Below are positions 57,947 to 64,000 of a stretch of DNA of 64,000 nucleotides, piece after piece. The stretch comes from Melioribacter roseus. Lineage in GTDB: Bacteria; Bacteroidota; Ignavibacteria; Ignavibacteriales; Melioribacteraceae. The first letter of the stretch is position 1, and each line of letters opens with the position of its first letter. The translations under genes and the position numbers were made by a program. Location: NCBI GenBank assembly GCA_020724265.1, contig DYHH01000021.1, positions 1 to 64,000 on the forward strand. The letters run 5' to 3'. The notes beneath the pieces are model-generated. The model was given only the letters and a program-made list of their open reading frames with translations. It was not told the origin of the DNA and did not search any database.

Positions 57947-59254
57947 CTATTTACTCAAAATATAATTTTTATCACTTTCGCCCGGCTTTAACAACCAACC
58001 ATCTTTTAATTCAAGAACCCAATCATCGGTTTCTATTCTCTTCAAATCAACTGCCTGGTTAAAATCATCGGGTAAAGAAATGATCACTTTTCTAAAATCA
58101 CTTGAAACCAATGCTCCGTTTGTTACATCAAGAATTCCCCAGTTATCTGTAATTCTTATATTCGGATAAACTGTTCCAACGTTTTCAATTGATACTAAGT
58201 TAGAAGGATTAAACTGCATACTCATGTTCTGCAGTGGTAAAACCAAAACCGGTTTACCGAGAAATTTTTCTTTGAGGTATTCAAGTTTTTCAATTTGCTT
58301 CTGTGCTCTATTTTCTTCAAATATCAGAATATCGGAATCTTTGTAATCATTAAGAATTAATTGAGCCTCATCATGAACATCATCAGTAATAATTATCTCA
58401 AATGCACTCCGAATTATTTCGGTAATTCGAGAAGTTTCATTAATGTTAGTTCGCCAATAAATTCCGGATTTATCAAGAAGGAAAGAATAAAGCGGTCCCG
58501 ATATGTATGCAAAAGAACGTACAAAGGAAGGCATCATTTCAGCATGTTTAATTTTATCCGACAAAATATTGTTAACAACAGATTCCGGTGCACCGCTTAA
58601 TTTAATACCTGTATATTCCGCCAAACCTTCGTTCAACAACATTCTTGATTCGAGAGAATCAGCTTCAGGGAAAAGTTTCATTCTGTATTTGTTTAATATA
58701 ATTGCACTTCTAATGTGTTTCACTCTTTCATCGTTTCCGGAATTAAGAGCAGAGAATAGTTCTTCCCATTCTAATCTTAACAGAATTCTACCTTCTTTTT
58801 TGTCCAAATGATCACAAGTATAATTGTAAAGTGGAATATTAATATCGTTTTGGATTCTATGAAAAAGTTCGTGCATTATTAATGAATTACGAATAAACTG
58901 ATCTTCGGGAAGCGGCATCATTACCATAGTCCATTTCTTACCTTTCCAGTCGAATGCAGTATTAGCAATATTTAATTCATCCGGCAATATGCCAACAAAA
59001 ACACCATTGATTTCTTCAAGGAAATTTTCATTATCAGGTTCATTTGCTATTATTAATCTTGTTTCGGGATAAGCCAACATCATCGGACCGTATAATTTAA
59101 CTCCCCATAATTCCCCGTTATCAGCATTGGATAATGATTTTGCTTCCTTAAAATATTTTGCTGCTTCCGAAATTTCTTTTAAGTTATTTTGTGCACATAT
59201 ATTTGAAATAATCATTAAAAAGAAAAGAACAAAGATCATTTCTCTTCCGGACAT
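57947..59254 (-). CDS. putative secreted zinc metallopeptidase (gluzincin-like)
   Basis: I know no named family for this 435-residue protein, but the key elements of a zincin are visible: H128-E129-x2-H132 in MHELFHRIQND and, 77 residues later, E209-G-x-A-E213-Y in NEGLAEYTG, the usual third-ligand context of gluzincins. A signal peptide (1-21, ending ICAQ) predicts export. The C-terminal part (about 330-435) looks like a beta-rich domain. A GGAGG ribosome-binding site supports the ATG at 59254. Confidence 0.8.
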   Translation of the reverse strand: MSGREMIFVLFFLMIISNICAQNNLKEISEAAKYFKEAKSLSNADNGELWGVKLYGPMMLAYPETRLIIANEPDNENFLEEINGVFVGILPDELNIANTAFDWKGKKWTMVMMPLPEDQFIRNSLIMHELFHRIQNDINIPLYNYTCDHLDKKEGRILLRLEWEELFSALNSGNDERVKHIRSAIILNKYRMKLFPEADSLESRMLLNEGLAEYTGIKLSGAPESVVNNILSDKIKHAEMMPSFVRSFAYISGPLYSFLLDKSGIYWRTNINETSRITEIIRSAFEIIITDDVHDEAQLILNDYKDSDILIFEENRAQKQIEKLEYLKEKFLGKPVLVLPLQNMSMQFNPSNLVSIENVGTVYPNIRITDNWGILDVTNGALVSSDFRKVIISLPDDFNQAVDLKRIETDDWVLELKDGWLLKPGESDKNYILSK

Positions 59255-59658
59255 TAACTACCTCCATCAAATTAATGTCTAAAGATAATTCATTCGCATT
59301 ATAAACTAATGATAATTCGATTAGCTACTTGAAATTATTTTTTGTTGGTTTGTCAAACTTATGTGTAGAAAGTATCATCGCTGAATTCATAGAATAATTA
59401 TTAAACATAATTTTTATTTAAACTACTTTGAACAAGATTGCAAACACTGGTCGACCAACTCTAAAATTTGTAAAAAGCTCGTTAGAAAACGTCAGACTCT
59501 ATCGAAGTCTAACAACCAACCGCGAAATTACAATCCGCAAGAGCTCACAAAATCGGTGTTGAAAAAATTAACTTATTAGATGGACCAGTTTCGATTTTGG
59601 GACGAATTCGTAATTTACTTATGTGGTTCATTTGCAATCACTTTATATACCGCATTGT
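59255..59658. other. 404-bp noncoding gap with small inverted repeats
   Basis: No gene is seen. AGACT and AGTCT (about 59490-59508) form a small stem within a GTTAGA...GTCTAAC segment. Read on the minus strand this gives GTTAGAC, which matches the right-core consensus GTTRRRY of integron attC sites. This match is short and may be chance. It marks the left boundary of the accessory stretch. Confidence 0.45.
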
Positions 59659-59961
59659 TTAACTAACTTTTTGCAGTCTCTTTACTTCTCTTTTTAGTCT
59701 ACCCTTCAGTTTATCTTTTTCGATTTCTAAATTATATCTCATTTGTAGGTTCAACCAAAATTTTTCTGATAAACCAAAATACTCGGATAATCTTAATGCA
59801 GTATCAGCCGTTATTGCTCTTTTGCCTAAAACAATTTCATTTATTCTTCTTGCGGGGACATTAATATCTTGTGCTAATCGATATTGACTTATATCCATTG
59901 GTTTTAGAAATTCTTCAAATAGTATTTCTCCCGGATGAATCGGTTCTATTTTTTTTTTCAT
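59659..59961 (-). CDS. higA: HigA-family antitoxin
   Basis: A 100-residue antitoxin beginning IEPIHPGEILFEEFLKPMDIS, with the XRE-type helix-turn-helix (about 25-60, LAQDINVPARRINEIVLGKR) and the characteristic SEKFWLNLQMRYNLE segment. It should bind and neutralise a HigB mRNA interferase and repress its own operon. A HigB-like reading frame ends 6 bp upstream, the usual toxin-first order. AAGGA precedes the ATG. Confidence 0.93.
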   Translation of the reverse strand: MKKKIEPIHPGEILFEEFLKPMDISQYRLAQDINVPARRINEIVLGKRAITADTALRLSEYFGLSEKFWLNLQMRYNLEIEKDKLKGRLKREVKRLQKVS

Positions 59962-59967
59962 AATAAT

Positions 59968-60258
59968 TTATCCTTTATGATAATCTATAATTTCAACTTC
60001 ATAAGCATTATTTGCTTTCCAACTAAAAATTATTCTCCATTGGTCATTTATTCTAATACTGTACTTCCCAGCTAAATCTCCAGATAATTTTTCAAGTCTA
60101 TTTCCAGGTGGGATTCTTAAATCATCAAGTTTTTCTTCAGCATCAACGATTAATAATTTTCTGTAAGCTACTTTTTGAATTGCTGAAGGAAGATGCCTAG
60201 CAGATTTTCTATTAAATATATCCTCTGATGTTATAACTTTTTTACTTTACTTAACCAC
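59968..60258 (-). pseudogene. higB: HigB-like toxin without a usable start codon
   Basis: This about 91-codon frame encodes a clear HigB/RelE-type toxin body: LPSAIQKVAYRKL, then DLRIPPGNRLEKLSGD and YSIRINDQWRIIFSW, ending DYHKG before the TAA at 59968. Its N-terminal part begins right after an in-frame TAA (60247-60249). The only nearby initiator is a GTG at 60256-60258, three codons before that stop, with an AAGG sequence just upstream. Thus the toxin probably carries a nonsense mutation at codon 4, or uses a non-standard start further in. The antitoxin downstream is intact. Confidence 0.65.
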
Positions 60259-60324
60259 CTTTGTAACCAACGGATTTTCATTAACTAATCATATAGTAAA
60301 CAAAGATATCTTTGAAAATAAATA

Positions 60325-60810
60325 TCATCGTTCATGTTTAGTTTGTGACCAGTGAGAGCTTATTAACTTCCAATCCCCATCAATCAGTTTGTATACTTCA
60401 GTTGTATTCCAATATTCTTTGCTGCCATCCTGCATAAATCCAACAAAGTTAAATGTAAGAATACCAATATCCCCGTGCAATTGAACCTGCGGATCAAGCA
60501 ATTCATAATCGGGAAAGCTGAATGTCCCGTTAAAAGAAGCAATCCATTCTTGAAACTCATTTTTACCTGTACAACGTTTTTCTAATCCGGGATCAAAATA
60601 GGTTATTTCTTCGGCTGCAATTTCAATGAACCCGAATGTATCGCCGGTTATCCAACGGTCAAGAAATGCCTTTTCTTTTGCAATTATTATTTCTTGTGGT
60701 GTCATTTGTGTTGAATCTCCTATAGAATAGAAACTAAAATTATTTTCTGCCGGTGCTACCGATAAAAATCCAGCTGCTAAAATTACTGAAACTAACTTTC
60801 TAATAAACAT
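60325..60810 (-). CDS. exported NTF2-like (DUF4440/SnoaL-type) protein
   Basis: A 161-residue protein with a signal peptide (1-21) and an NTF2-like cone fold. The region DRWITGDTFGFIEIAAEEITYFDPG is followed by the C-terminal strand pair YWNTTEVYKLIDGDWKLISSHWS. Most such proteins bind small ligands or act as steroid/polyketide isomerases; no catalytic residues are decisive here. It lies on the same strand as the flanking toxin-antitoxin genes. Confidence 0.87.
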   Translation of the reverse strand: MFIRKLVSVILAAGFLSVAPAENNFSFYSIGDSTQMTPQEIIIAKEKAFLDRWITGDTFGFIEIAAEEITYFDPGLEKRCTGKNEFQEWIASFNGTFSFPDYELLDPQVQLHGDIGILTFNFVGFMQDGSKEYWNTTEVYKLIDGDWKLISSHWSQTKHER

Positions 60811-61329
60811 AACTTCCTCACCGTTTTAAATAGAGGTGTATAGACTCTCCTTTTTTTTAATTTTATATCATTCCTTTTTCTTTTCAAGGCGGTATAAGGG
60901 TGTTACAAATTATCCCGCCATAAGCGTGATTGATTTGCTAGATATTTCAACAAGTAAAAAGCAGATTAGAATTCCTGACCAACAATAATTTGGAGATATC
61001 AAATCACCGGTATTGATCTAAACAATATTCCAAAATAGCTTGTCACCTATGGCATAACCATTTGGTAATCGAACCGGAATCTCTGCAAGAGCTTGCTGAG
61101 AATACTTTCTTGATCAGGTTGTCATTACCAAGTCATCACAGTGTTAAAGAACCTTTTACAAATTTATTTGTCAGGAATATTTATACCCACTTGCTTGCCC
61201 TCCGAAGTTGCTCATTTAACGAAGGAGGGCCTGTCCTCTGAAGTTGCATTTTAACAAAGTAGGAACTACTTATCTGCCCGCCATGCTTTTGGTGGATTAA
61301 AGAAGATATGTTGCCTTTATTTTTACTCG
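60811..61329. other. 519-bp noncoding gap with repeat copy
   Basis: No intact gene is seen. The left two-thirds is ordinary AT-rich sequence with one short open stretch on the minus strand (about 61030-61110, encoding an ALAEIPVRLPNG-like peptide) that has no start and no recognised family; it may be a gene remnant. The right part is the first copy of the direct repeat that also lies beyond the PIN toxin gene. A degenerate CCCGCC...GGTGG palindrome is at about 61276-61294. Confidence 0.5.
61130..61270. repeat. direct repeat flanking the PIN/Phd module, copy A
   Basis: An 83-bp stretch (61154-61236) is identical to 62238-62320, and similarity continues on both sides from AAGTCATCAC (61130) to about 61270. 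Inside are two tandem units of about 35 bp, each a stem with arms like CCTCCGAAGTTG and TAACGAAGGAGG. The second unit is more degenerate. Confidence 0.88.
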
Positions 61330-61548
61330 TTATCTACTTCTTACTTCTTTGAGTATATCGATAATTTCTTCTTTCTCTAATTTTATATTCACTCCTTTTA
61401 CATCAAGCGGTGATTTCTTCTTTACGACTGACTTTAACTCAAAGACCGAACCATCTTTTCGTATTATTAATACTTTTCCTTCTATTTTCGCTTGGTCTAA
61501 TAATGTTGCTAGTCTTTGACGTGCCTCGCTATAAGTATATGTATTCAT
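61330..61548 (-). CDS. Phd/YefM-like antitoxin of the PIN module
   Basis: A 72-residue antitoxin from the ATG at 61548. The N-terminal part (TYSEARQRLATLLDQAKIEGKVL) matches Phd/YefM-type DNA-binding domains and the charged C-terminal tail should wrap the toxin. The longer reading with four more residues is disfavoured because GAGGT lies directly before the chosen ATG. It follows the PIN toxin gene by one base, so the toxin is encoded first, the reverse of the usual vapBC order. Confidence 0.85.
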   Translation of the reverse strand: MNTYTYSEARQRLATLLDQAKIEGKVLIIRKDGSVFELKSVVKKKSPLDVKGVNIKLEKEEIIDILKEVRSR

Positions 61549-61549
61549 T

Positions 61550-61942
61550 TTATACCTCAATTACATTTAAATTCATTTGTTTGGCAACCGTATTTAAGCC
61601 ATTATCTAATGTTAATAATGGTGAACTATAATTTCTTGCACATTCAAGAAAATATGCATCATAAGCATAAATTTTATACTGATGAGCAATTTCTATGGAT
61701 TTTTTGATGTCAACATCAACTAATCTAATAGGAATCATTTTATAATATTCTATAAACTCTTTAGCAGCTTTCAAATCAATTTTCTTTCTTTTAAACATTG
61801 CTGAGATTGCATTTCCTATTTCCCAATAAAGTGATGAAGTTGAAATCAAATCTTCACCTTCTGTAATTTTTATTAGTTTTGATTTACTCTTTTCATTTGT
61901 AATGACTGAAATGATAACAGAAGTATCAACAATCAGACTCAT
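61550..61942 (-). CDS. PIN-domain toxin (VapC-like ribonuclease)
   Basis: A 130-residue PIN-domain ribonuclease. The acidic metal-binding residues are visible: D6 in IVDTSV, E41 in YWEIGNA, D95 in AYDAYFLE and D113 in LTLDNGLN. It should cleave RNA and be neutralised by the Phd-like protein encoded immediately downstream. AGAGG precedes the ATG. The module is bracketed by the two copies of a direct repeat. Confidence 0.92.
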   Translation of the reverse strand: MSLIVDTSVIISVITNEKSKSKLIKITEGEDLISTSSLYWEIGNAISAMFKRKKIDLKAAKEFIEYYKMIPIRLVDVDIKKSIEIAHQYKIYAYDAYFLECARNYSSPLLTLDNGLNTVAKQMNLNVIEV

Positions 61943-61961
61943 TAAATTTCCTCTTAAACGG

Positions 61962-61975
61962 TGTACAATTGTACA
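61962..61975. promoter_or_regulatory. 14-bp palindrome, operator candidate of the PIN/Phd module
   Basis: TGTACAATTGTACA is a perfect palindrome 20 bp upstream of the PIN toxin start codon. Toxin-antitoxin operons are usually autorepressed through such sites, so it is the likely operator. Confidence 0.65.
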
Positions 61976-62213
61976 AGAAACTACTCAAAAATTCTATTAC
62001 AAACAAGATTTTTTTTGCTGTATTATTTACAACATAACGAAGTTGTATATAGAAAAGAAAGTCAAAATTACGACGGGCGGGCAAGAAAAAAAGTATAACC
62101 CCAACCATACCGGGTCATATTATCCGGATACTAATAAAAAAGCTAAGGGTAAATTGTGCTCTTACCATGAATAAAATATTATTTTTCAAAAGTATAAACA
62201 CATTTTCATAACG

Positions 62214-62360
62214 AAGTCATCACTTTGTGAAAGAACTTTTTACAAATTTATTTGTCAGGAATATTTATACCCACTTGCTTGCCCTCCGAAGTTGCTCATT
62301 TAACGAAGGAGGGCCTGTCCGCCAGAGTTTCATCTTAACGAAGTAGGAATTTTTTACTTA
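62214..62360. repeat. direct repeat flanking the PIN/Phd module, copy B
   Basis: The same element as at 61130-61270, in the same orientation. It includes the 83-bp identical core (62238-62320) with one CCTCCGAAGTTG...CGAAGGAGG stem, followed by a diverged second unit (CCGCCAGAGTTTCATCTTAA...GAAGTAGG). Confidence 0.88.
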
Positions 62361-62381
62361 CCGGTCCGCAGAAAATGTTTG

Positions 62382-62927
62382 TTATTCAACTGACTTTATC
62401 CGGTATCGCTTCCGGACAGAACCATTGACTGAAGTAAACACTTCAATCAGTTCCAATGGCTGCTCCTTTCCTCCGTTGTCAAATAGTGGAATACCACTTC
62501 CAAGAAGTATCGGAATGACAGTAATGGTCAGTTCATTGATCAAACTCGCTTCAAGGAATCTTTGAATCGTTATTCCACCGTCTATATACAGATGTTTCTT
62601 TCCTTCTTTCGCAAGCTTTGCGACAATATCATGAGGTGTACCGGATTCAAATCTAACTTTGCCGGTTAATTTTTCCGGAACCGTTAAATCTTTTGTTGTC
62701 AATACGATGACTTCAGTGCCCTCATAGTACCATTTGTTGAATGTCAATACTTTCTCAAATGAATGACGTCCCATGACAATTGCATCAACAGTCGAAATGA
62801 ATTCATCATAAACCAGACCAATCTTTCCGGCATCCTCGTAATCGGATCTCAGAAGCCACGCAATGTCTCCGTCCGATTTAGCGATAAAACCATCAGTACT
62901 GGCAGCAATGTAAACCGAGCATTTCAT
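62382..62927 (-). CDS. dihydrofolate reductase-fold protein (RibD C-terminal type)
   Basis: A 181-residue protein: the N-terminal strand CSVYIAASTDGFIAK with GDIAWLL, then AIVMGRHSFEKVL (about 50-62), the nucleotide-binding loop YIDGGITIQRFLE (about 114-126) and VIPILLGSGIPLF (about 137-149). It is of YwjB/RibD-C type, not a classic trimethoprim-target DHFR. It looks slightly richer in GC than its AT-rich neighbours, a hint of transfer that needs measurement. It is unrelated in position to the DHFR-fold gene at 38851. Confidence 0.88.
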   Translation of the reverse strand: MKCSVYIAASTDGFIAKSDGDIAWLLRSDYEDAGKIGLVYDEFISTVDAIVMGRHSFEKVLTFNKWYYEGTEVIVLTTKDLTVPEKLTGKVRFESGTPHDIVAKLAKEGKKHLYIDGGITIQRFLEASLINELTITVIPILLGSGIPLFDNGGKEQPLELIEVFTSVNGSVRKRYRIKSVE

Positions 62928-63182
62928 ATGTGTTTGATATATTTAGTTGAATAACGGTGTGGTTTTTAAGCTACCGTCTATAACAGCTATGCAGCTATGA
63001 AATCAATTGCCAATAATTTAGCAGCCATTGCGTAAATTCAACCGTACGCGCCGGCTGCAACAATTTAGTTTAGTATGTTACTGCCGAACAGCAACCTTTT
63101 ATTTTTCACAAAACTAAAGAACACTGCAAATGCCGCTTTGAAAACGGCGTCCGCTTAATTGGCAGGTTATATTTGCATTCAA

Positions 63183-63539
63183 TTACATTAAATCAAAGAC
63201 TGATTTCAATGCTTGATCTATTTCAATAATTTTGTTTTCTGATAATTGACCACGTATTTTAACTAATCTATATTGAAAATCTATTGGTCTTGTTTGAAGG
63301 CAATCAGCGATGGATTTCTTGGTGAGTCCATTTTCTTTTGAGGGTTCTAAAAAAACGTTAGTAAGAATTTGAGCTTTTTTCTCGTTCCAACCAGTTATTG
63401 GAACTACTTGAATTACCGGGACCCTTTGATTGAATACATCATTGGTTACAACAACACAGGGTCTTATATTTCCAGTTTCAGAACCTTTTGCTGGATTTAA
63501 ATCTATAGCAATAACCATCCCTCTTTTAATTGATTTCAT
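63183..63539 (-). CDS. MazF/PemK-family mRNA interferase toxin
   Basis: A 118-residue MazF-fold toxin with RGMVIAIDLNPAKGSETGNIRPCVVVTND (about 6-34), the usual start of the family, and a later TRPIDFQYRLVKIRGQLSE segment. It should cut mRNA at short sequences. Its start overlaps the antitoxin stop by 4 bp. Confidence 0.93.
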   Translation of the reverse strand: MKSIKRGMVIAIDLNPAKGSETGNIRPCVVVTNDVFNQRVPVIQVVPITGWNEKKAQILTNVFLEPSKENGLTKKSIADCLQTRPIDFQYRLVKIRGQLSENKIIEIDQALKSVFDLM

Positions 63540-63769
63540 TTAGGCCAATCCTCAATTGCCGAGTTTGTCAAATCTCTTAATTCTGAATCCTCTTTATAAA
63601 TCTCGGCATAGAGTTTAGCTGACTTTGCCAACTTTTGTTTTTCTACAGATTTAATAAAATCATCAATAGCTGAACGAACCAATGAACTTTTATCTTTGAA
63701 GCCGAGTTCTTGATATTTGTTCAATATTTTTATGTGGTGCTCATCAAAACTTATTTTAGCTTGTTGCAT
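63536..63769 (-). CDS. ribbon-helix-helix antitoxin (MazE-like)
   Basis: A 77-residue protein with an N-terminal ribbon-helix-helix-like region (KISFDEHHIKILNKYQELGFKDKSSLVRSAI) and an acidic C-terminal tail (EDSELRDLTNSAIEDWP) suited to bind the MazF-type toxin encoded next. AGAGG lies just before its ATG. Together they form a complete type II toxin-antitoxin operon. Confidence 0.87.
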   Translation of the reverse strand: MQQAKISFDEHHIKILNKYQELGFKDKSSLVRSAIDDFIKSVEKQKLAKSAKLYAEIYKEDSELRDLTNSAIEDWPK

Positions 63770-63931
63770 CTTAACCTCTGATAGCCCTTTTATTAGTCCT
63801 TATTTACAGCCCCAATAAAAGAACCTTAATTTAAACATTCAACTCATTCTATATCAAATATAACGATGTTGCAAATAACCGGCGCCCAGAAGCAAGAAAC
63901 CCAATTTAAAATGCAATGCCAAAAACCCTTA

Positions 63932-63961
63932 GCCAAGTTTAAATTGTCCGATAAACTTGGC
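63932..63961. repeat. 10-bp stem inverted repeat near the window end
   Basis: GCCAAGTTTA and TAAACTTGGC form a perfect stem around a 10-base loop in the noncoding region upstream of the MazE-like gene. Nearby GTAAC/GTTAT words flank it at about 63990 and 63870. It might be a folded recombination site or a terminator of an unseen gene to the right. Confidence 0.55.
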
Positions 63962-64000
63962 GGTATTTTGTTTATTAAAAACTGTTACGCCAAACAGGAA

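Larger units (their letters stand above)
61943..62381. other. 439-bp noncoding gap with repeat copy and palindrome
   Basis: No gene is seen. It contains, from left to right, a 14-bp palindrome near the PIN toxin start, ordinary AT-rich sequence, the second copy of the direct repeat, and next to the DHFR-fold gene the motif GTCCGC-N11-GTTAT (62364-62385), which is also found after the MazF gene. Confidence 0.5.

Noticed and set aside
59490-59660. A complete attC site between GTTAAAC and GTTAGAC beside higA
   Set aside because: Only one end matches the core consensus, the arms do not pair well, and the distance is at the upper limit; kept only as a hint within the cassette-array idea.
62382-62927. 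Trimethoprim-resistance dihydrofolate reductase in a cassette
   Set aside because: The motifs are of the RibD C-terminal/YwjB type, not DfrA or DfrB, so a resistance role is not supported.

Overview
The window reads as chromosomal DNA of an AT-rich Gram-negative bacterium, most likely an Ignavibacteria/Chlorobi-type member of the Bacteroidota. This placement is inferred from protein style, not from a database search. Supporting signs are outer-membrane and lipoprotein genes (OmpA domain, many lipoboxes), a perfect CIRCE operator before groES-groEL, clear Shine-Dalgarno sequences (GGAGG/AAGGAG) before many genes, and genes for an RfbB/RfbC plus WbpA/B/E/D sugar-nucleotide pathway. No rRNA, tRNA or CRISPR array was seen.

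Layout. (1) 88-8561, minus strand: a surface-polysaccharide sugar-nucleotide block (wbpE, wbpA, wbpB, wbpD, rfbC, rfbB) interleaved with a GxxExxY gene and a four-helix-bundle gene. Nearly every gap is filled by one family of CACAAAGT-type inverted repeats. (2) 8565-16765: glycogen phosphorylase (minus), then plsY, an HtrA protease, purB and the heat-shock operon groS-groL (plus). (3) 16856-23262, minus: a tyrosine autokinase/Wzz protein, an SLBB protein, FtsX, two small lipoproteins, a methyltransferase, recR and ebfC. (4) 23397-31195, plus: psd, pssA, purS, purQ, tatA, gatA, sucD, ndk, a NamZ-like muramidase and a lipoprotein. (5) 31255-35175, minus: NfeD protease, agmatinase, a REP-like palindrome cluster, yajC and tgt. 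(6) 35322-42163: MATE pump, two SRPBCC proteins, two PhnB/VOC proteins and a RibD/DHFR-fold protein, with a divergent GlxA-type regulator, a DCC protein and a TetR regulator. (7) 42269-48995: MscS channel and a run of secreted or lipid-anchored proteins of unknown role ending in an OmpA protein. (8) 49002-59254: AraC regulator, recQ, a Crp/Fnr regulator, an Acg-like nitroreductase, an M16 protease, an acetyltransferase and a putative secreted zincin. (9) 59255-64000: an accessory stretch in which every gene is on the minus strand: HigBA-like, PIN/Phd and MazEF toxin-antitoxin modules, an NTF2-like protein and a DHFR-fold protein, separated by 250-520 bp gaps with repeats and palindromes.

How the genes fit together. 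WbpA, WbpB, WbpE and WbpD are the four enzymes that turn UDP-GlcNAc into UDP-GlcNAc(3NAc)A, and RfbB/RfbC serve a dTDP-deoxyhexose branch. The kinase/Wzz and SLBB proteins probably belong to the polysaccharide export side. The central part is mostly core metabolism and envelope maintenance. The right end is mobile-looking.

The most interesting signals are the intergenic repeat family of the sugar cluster, a palindrome inserted in frame into wbpA, a probable ATT start codon overlapping the previous stop, a higB toxin without a usable start, 83-bp identical direct repeats on both sides of the PIN/Phd module, and a shared end motif that makes the right end resemble a gene-cassette array. All of these need computation to confirm.
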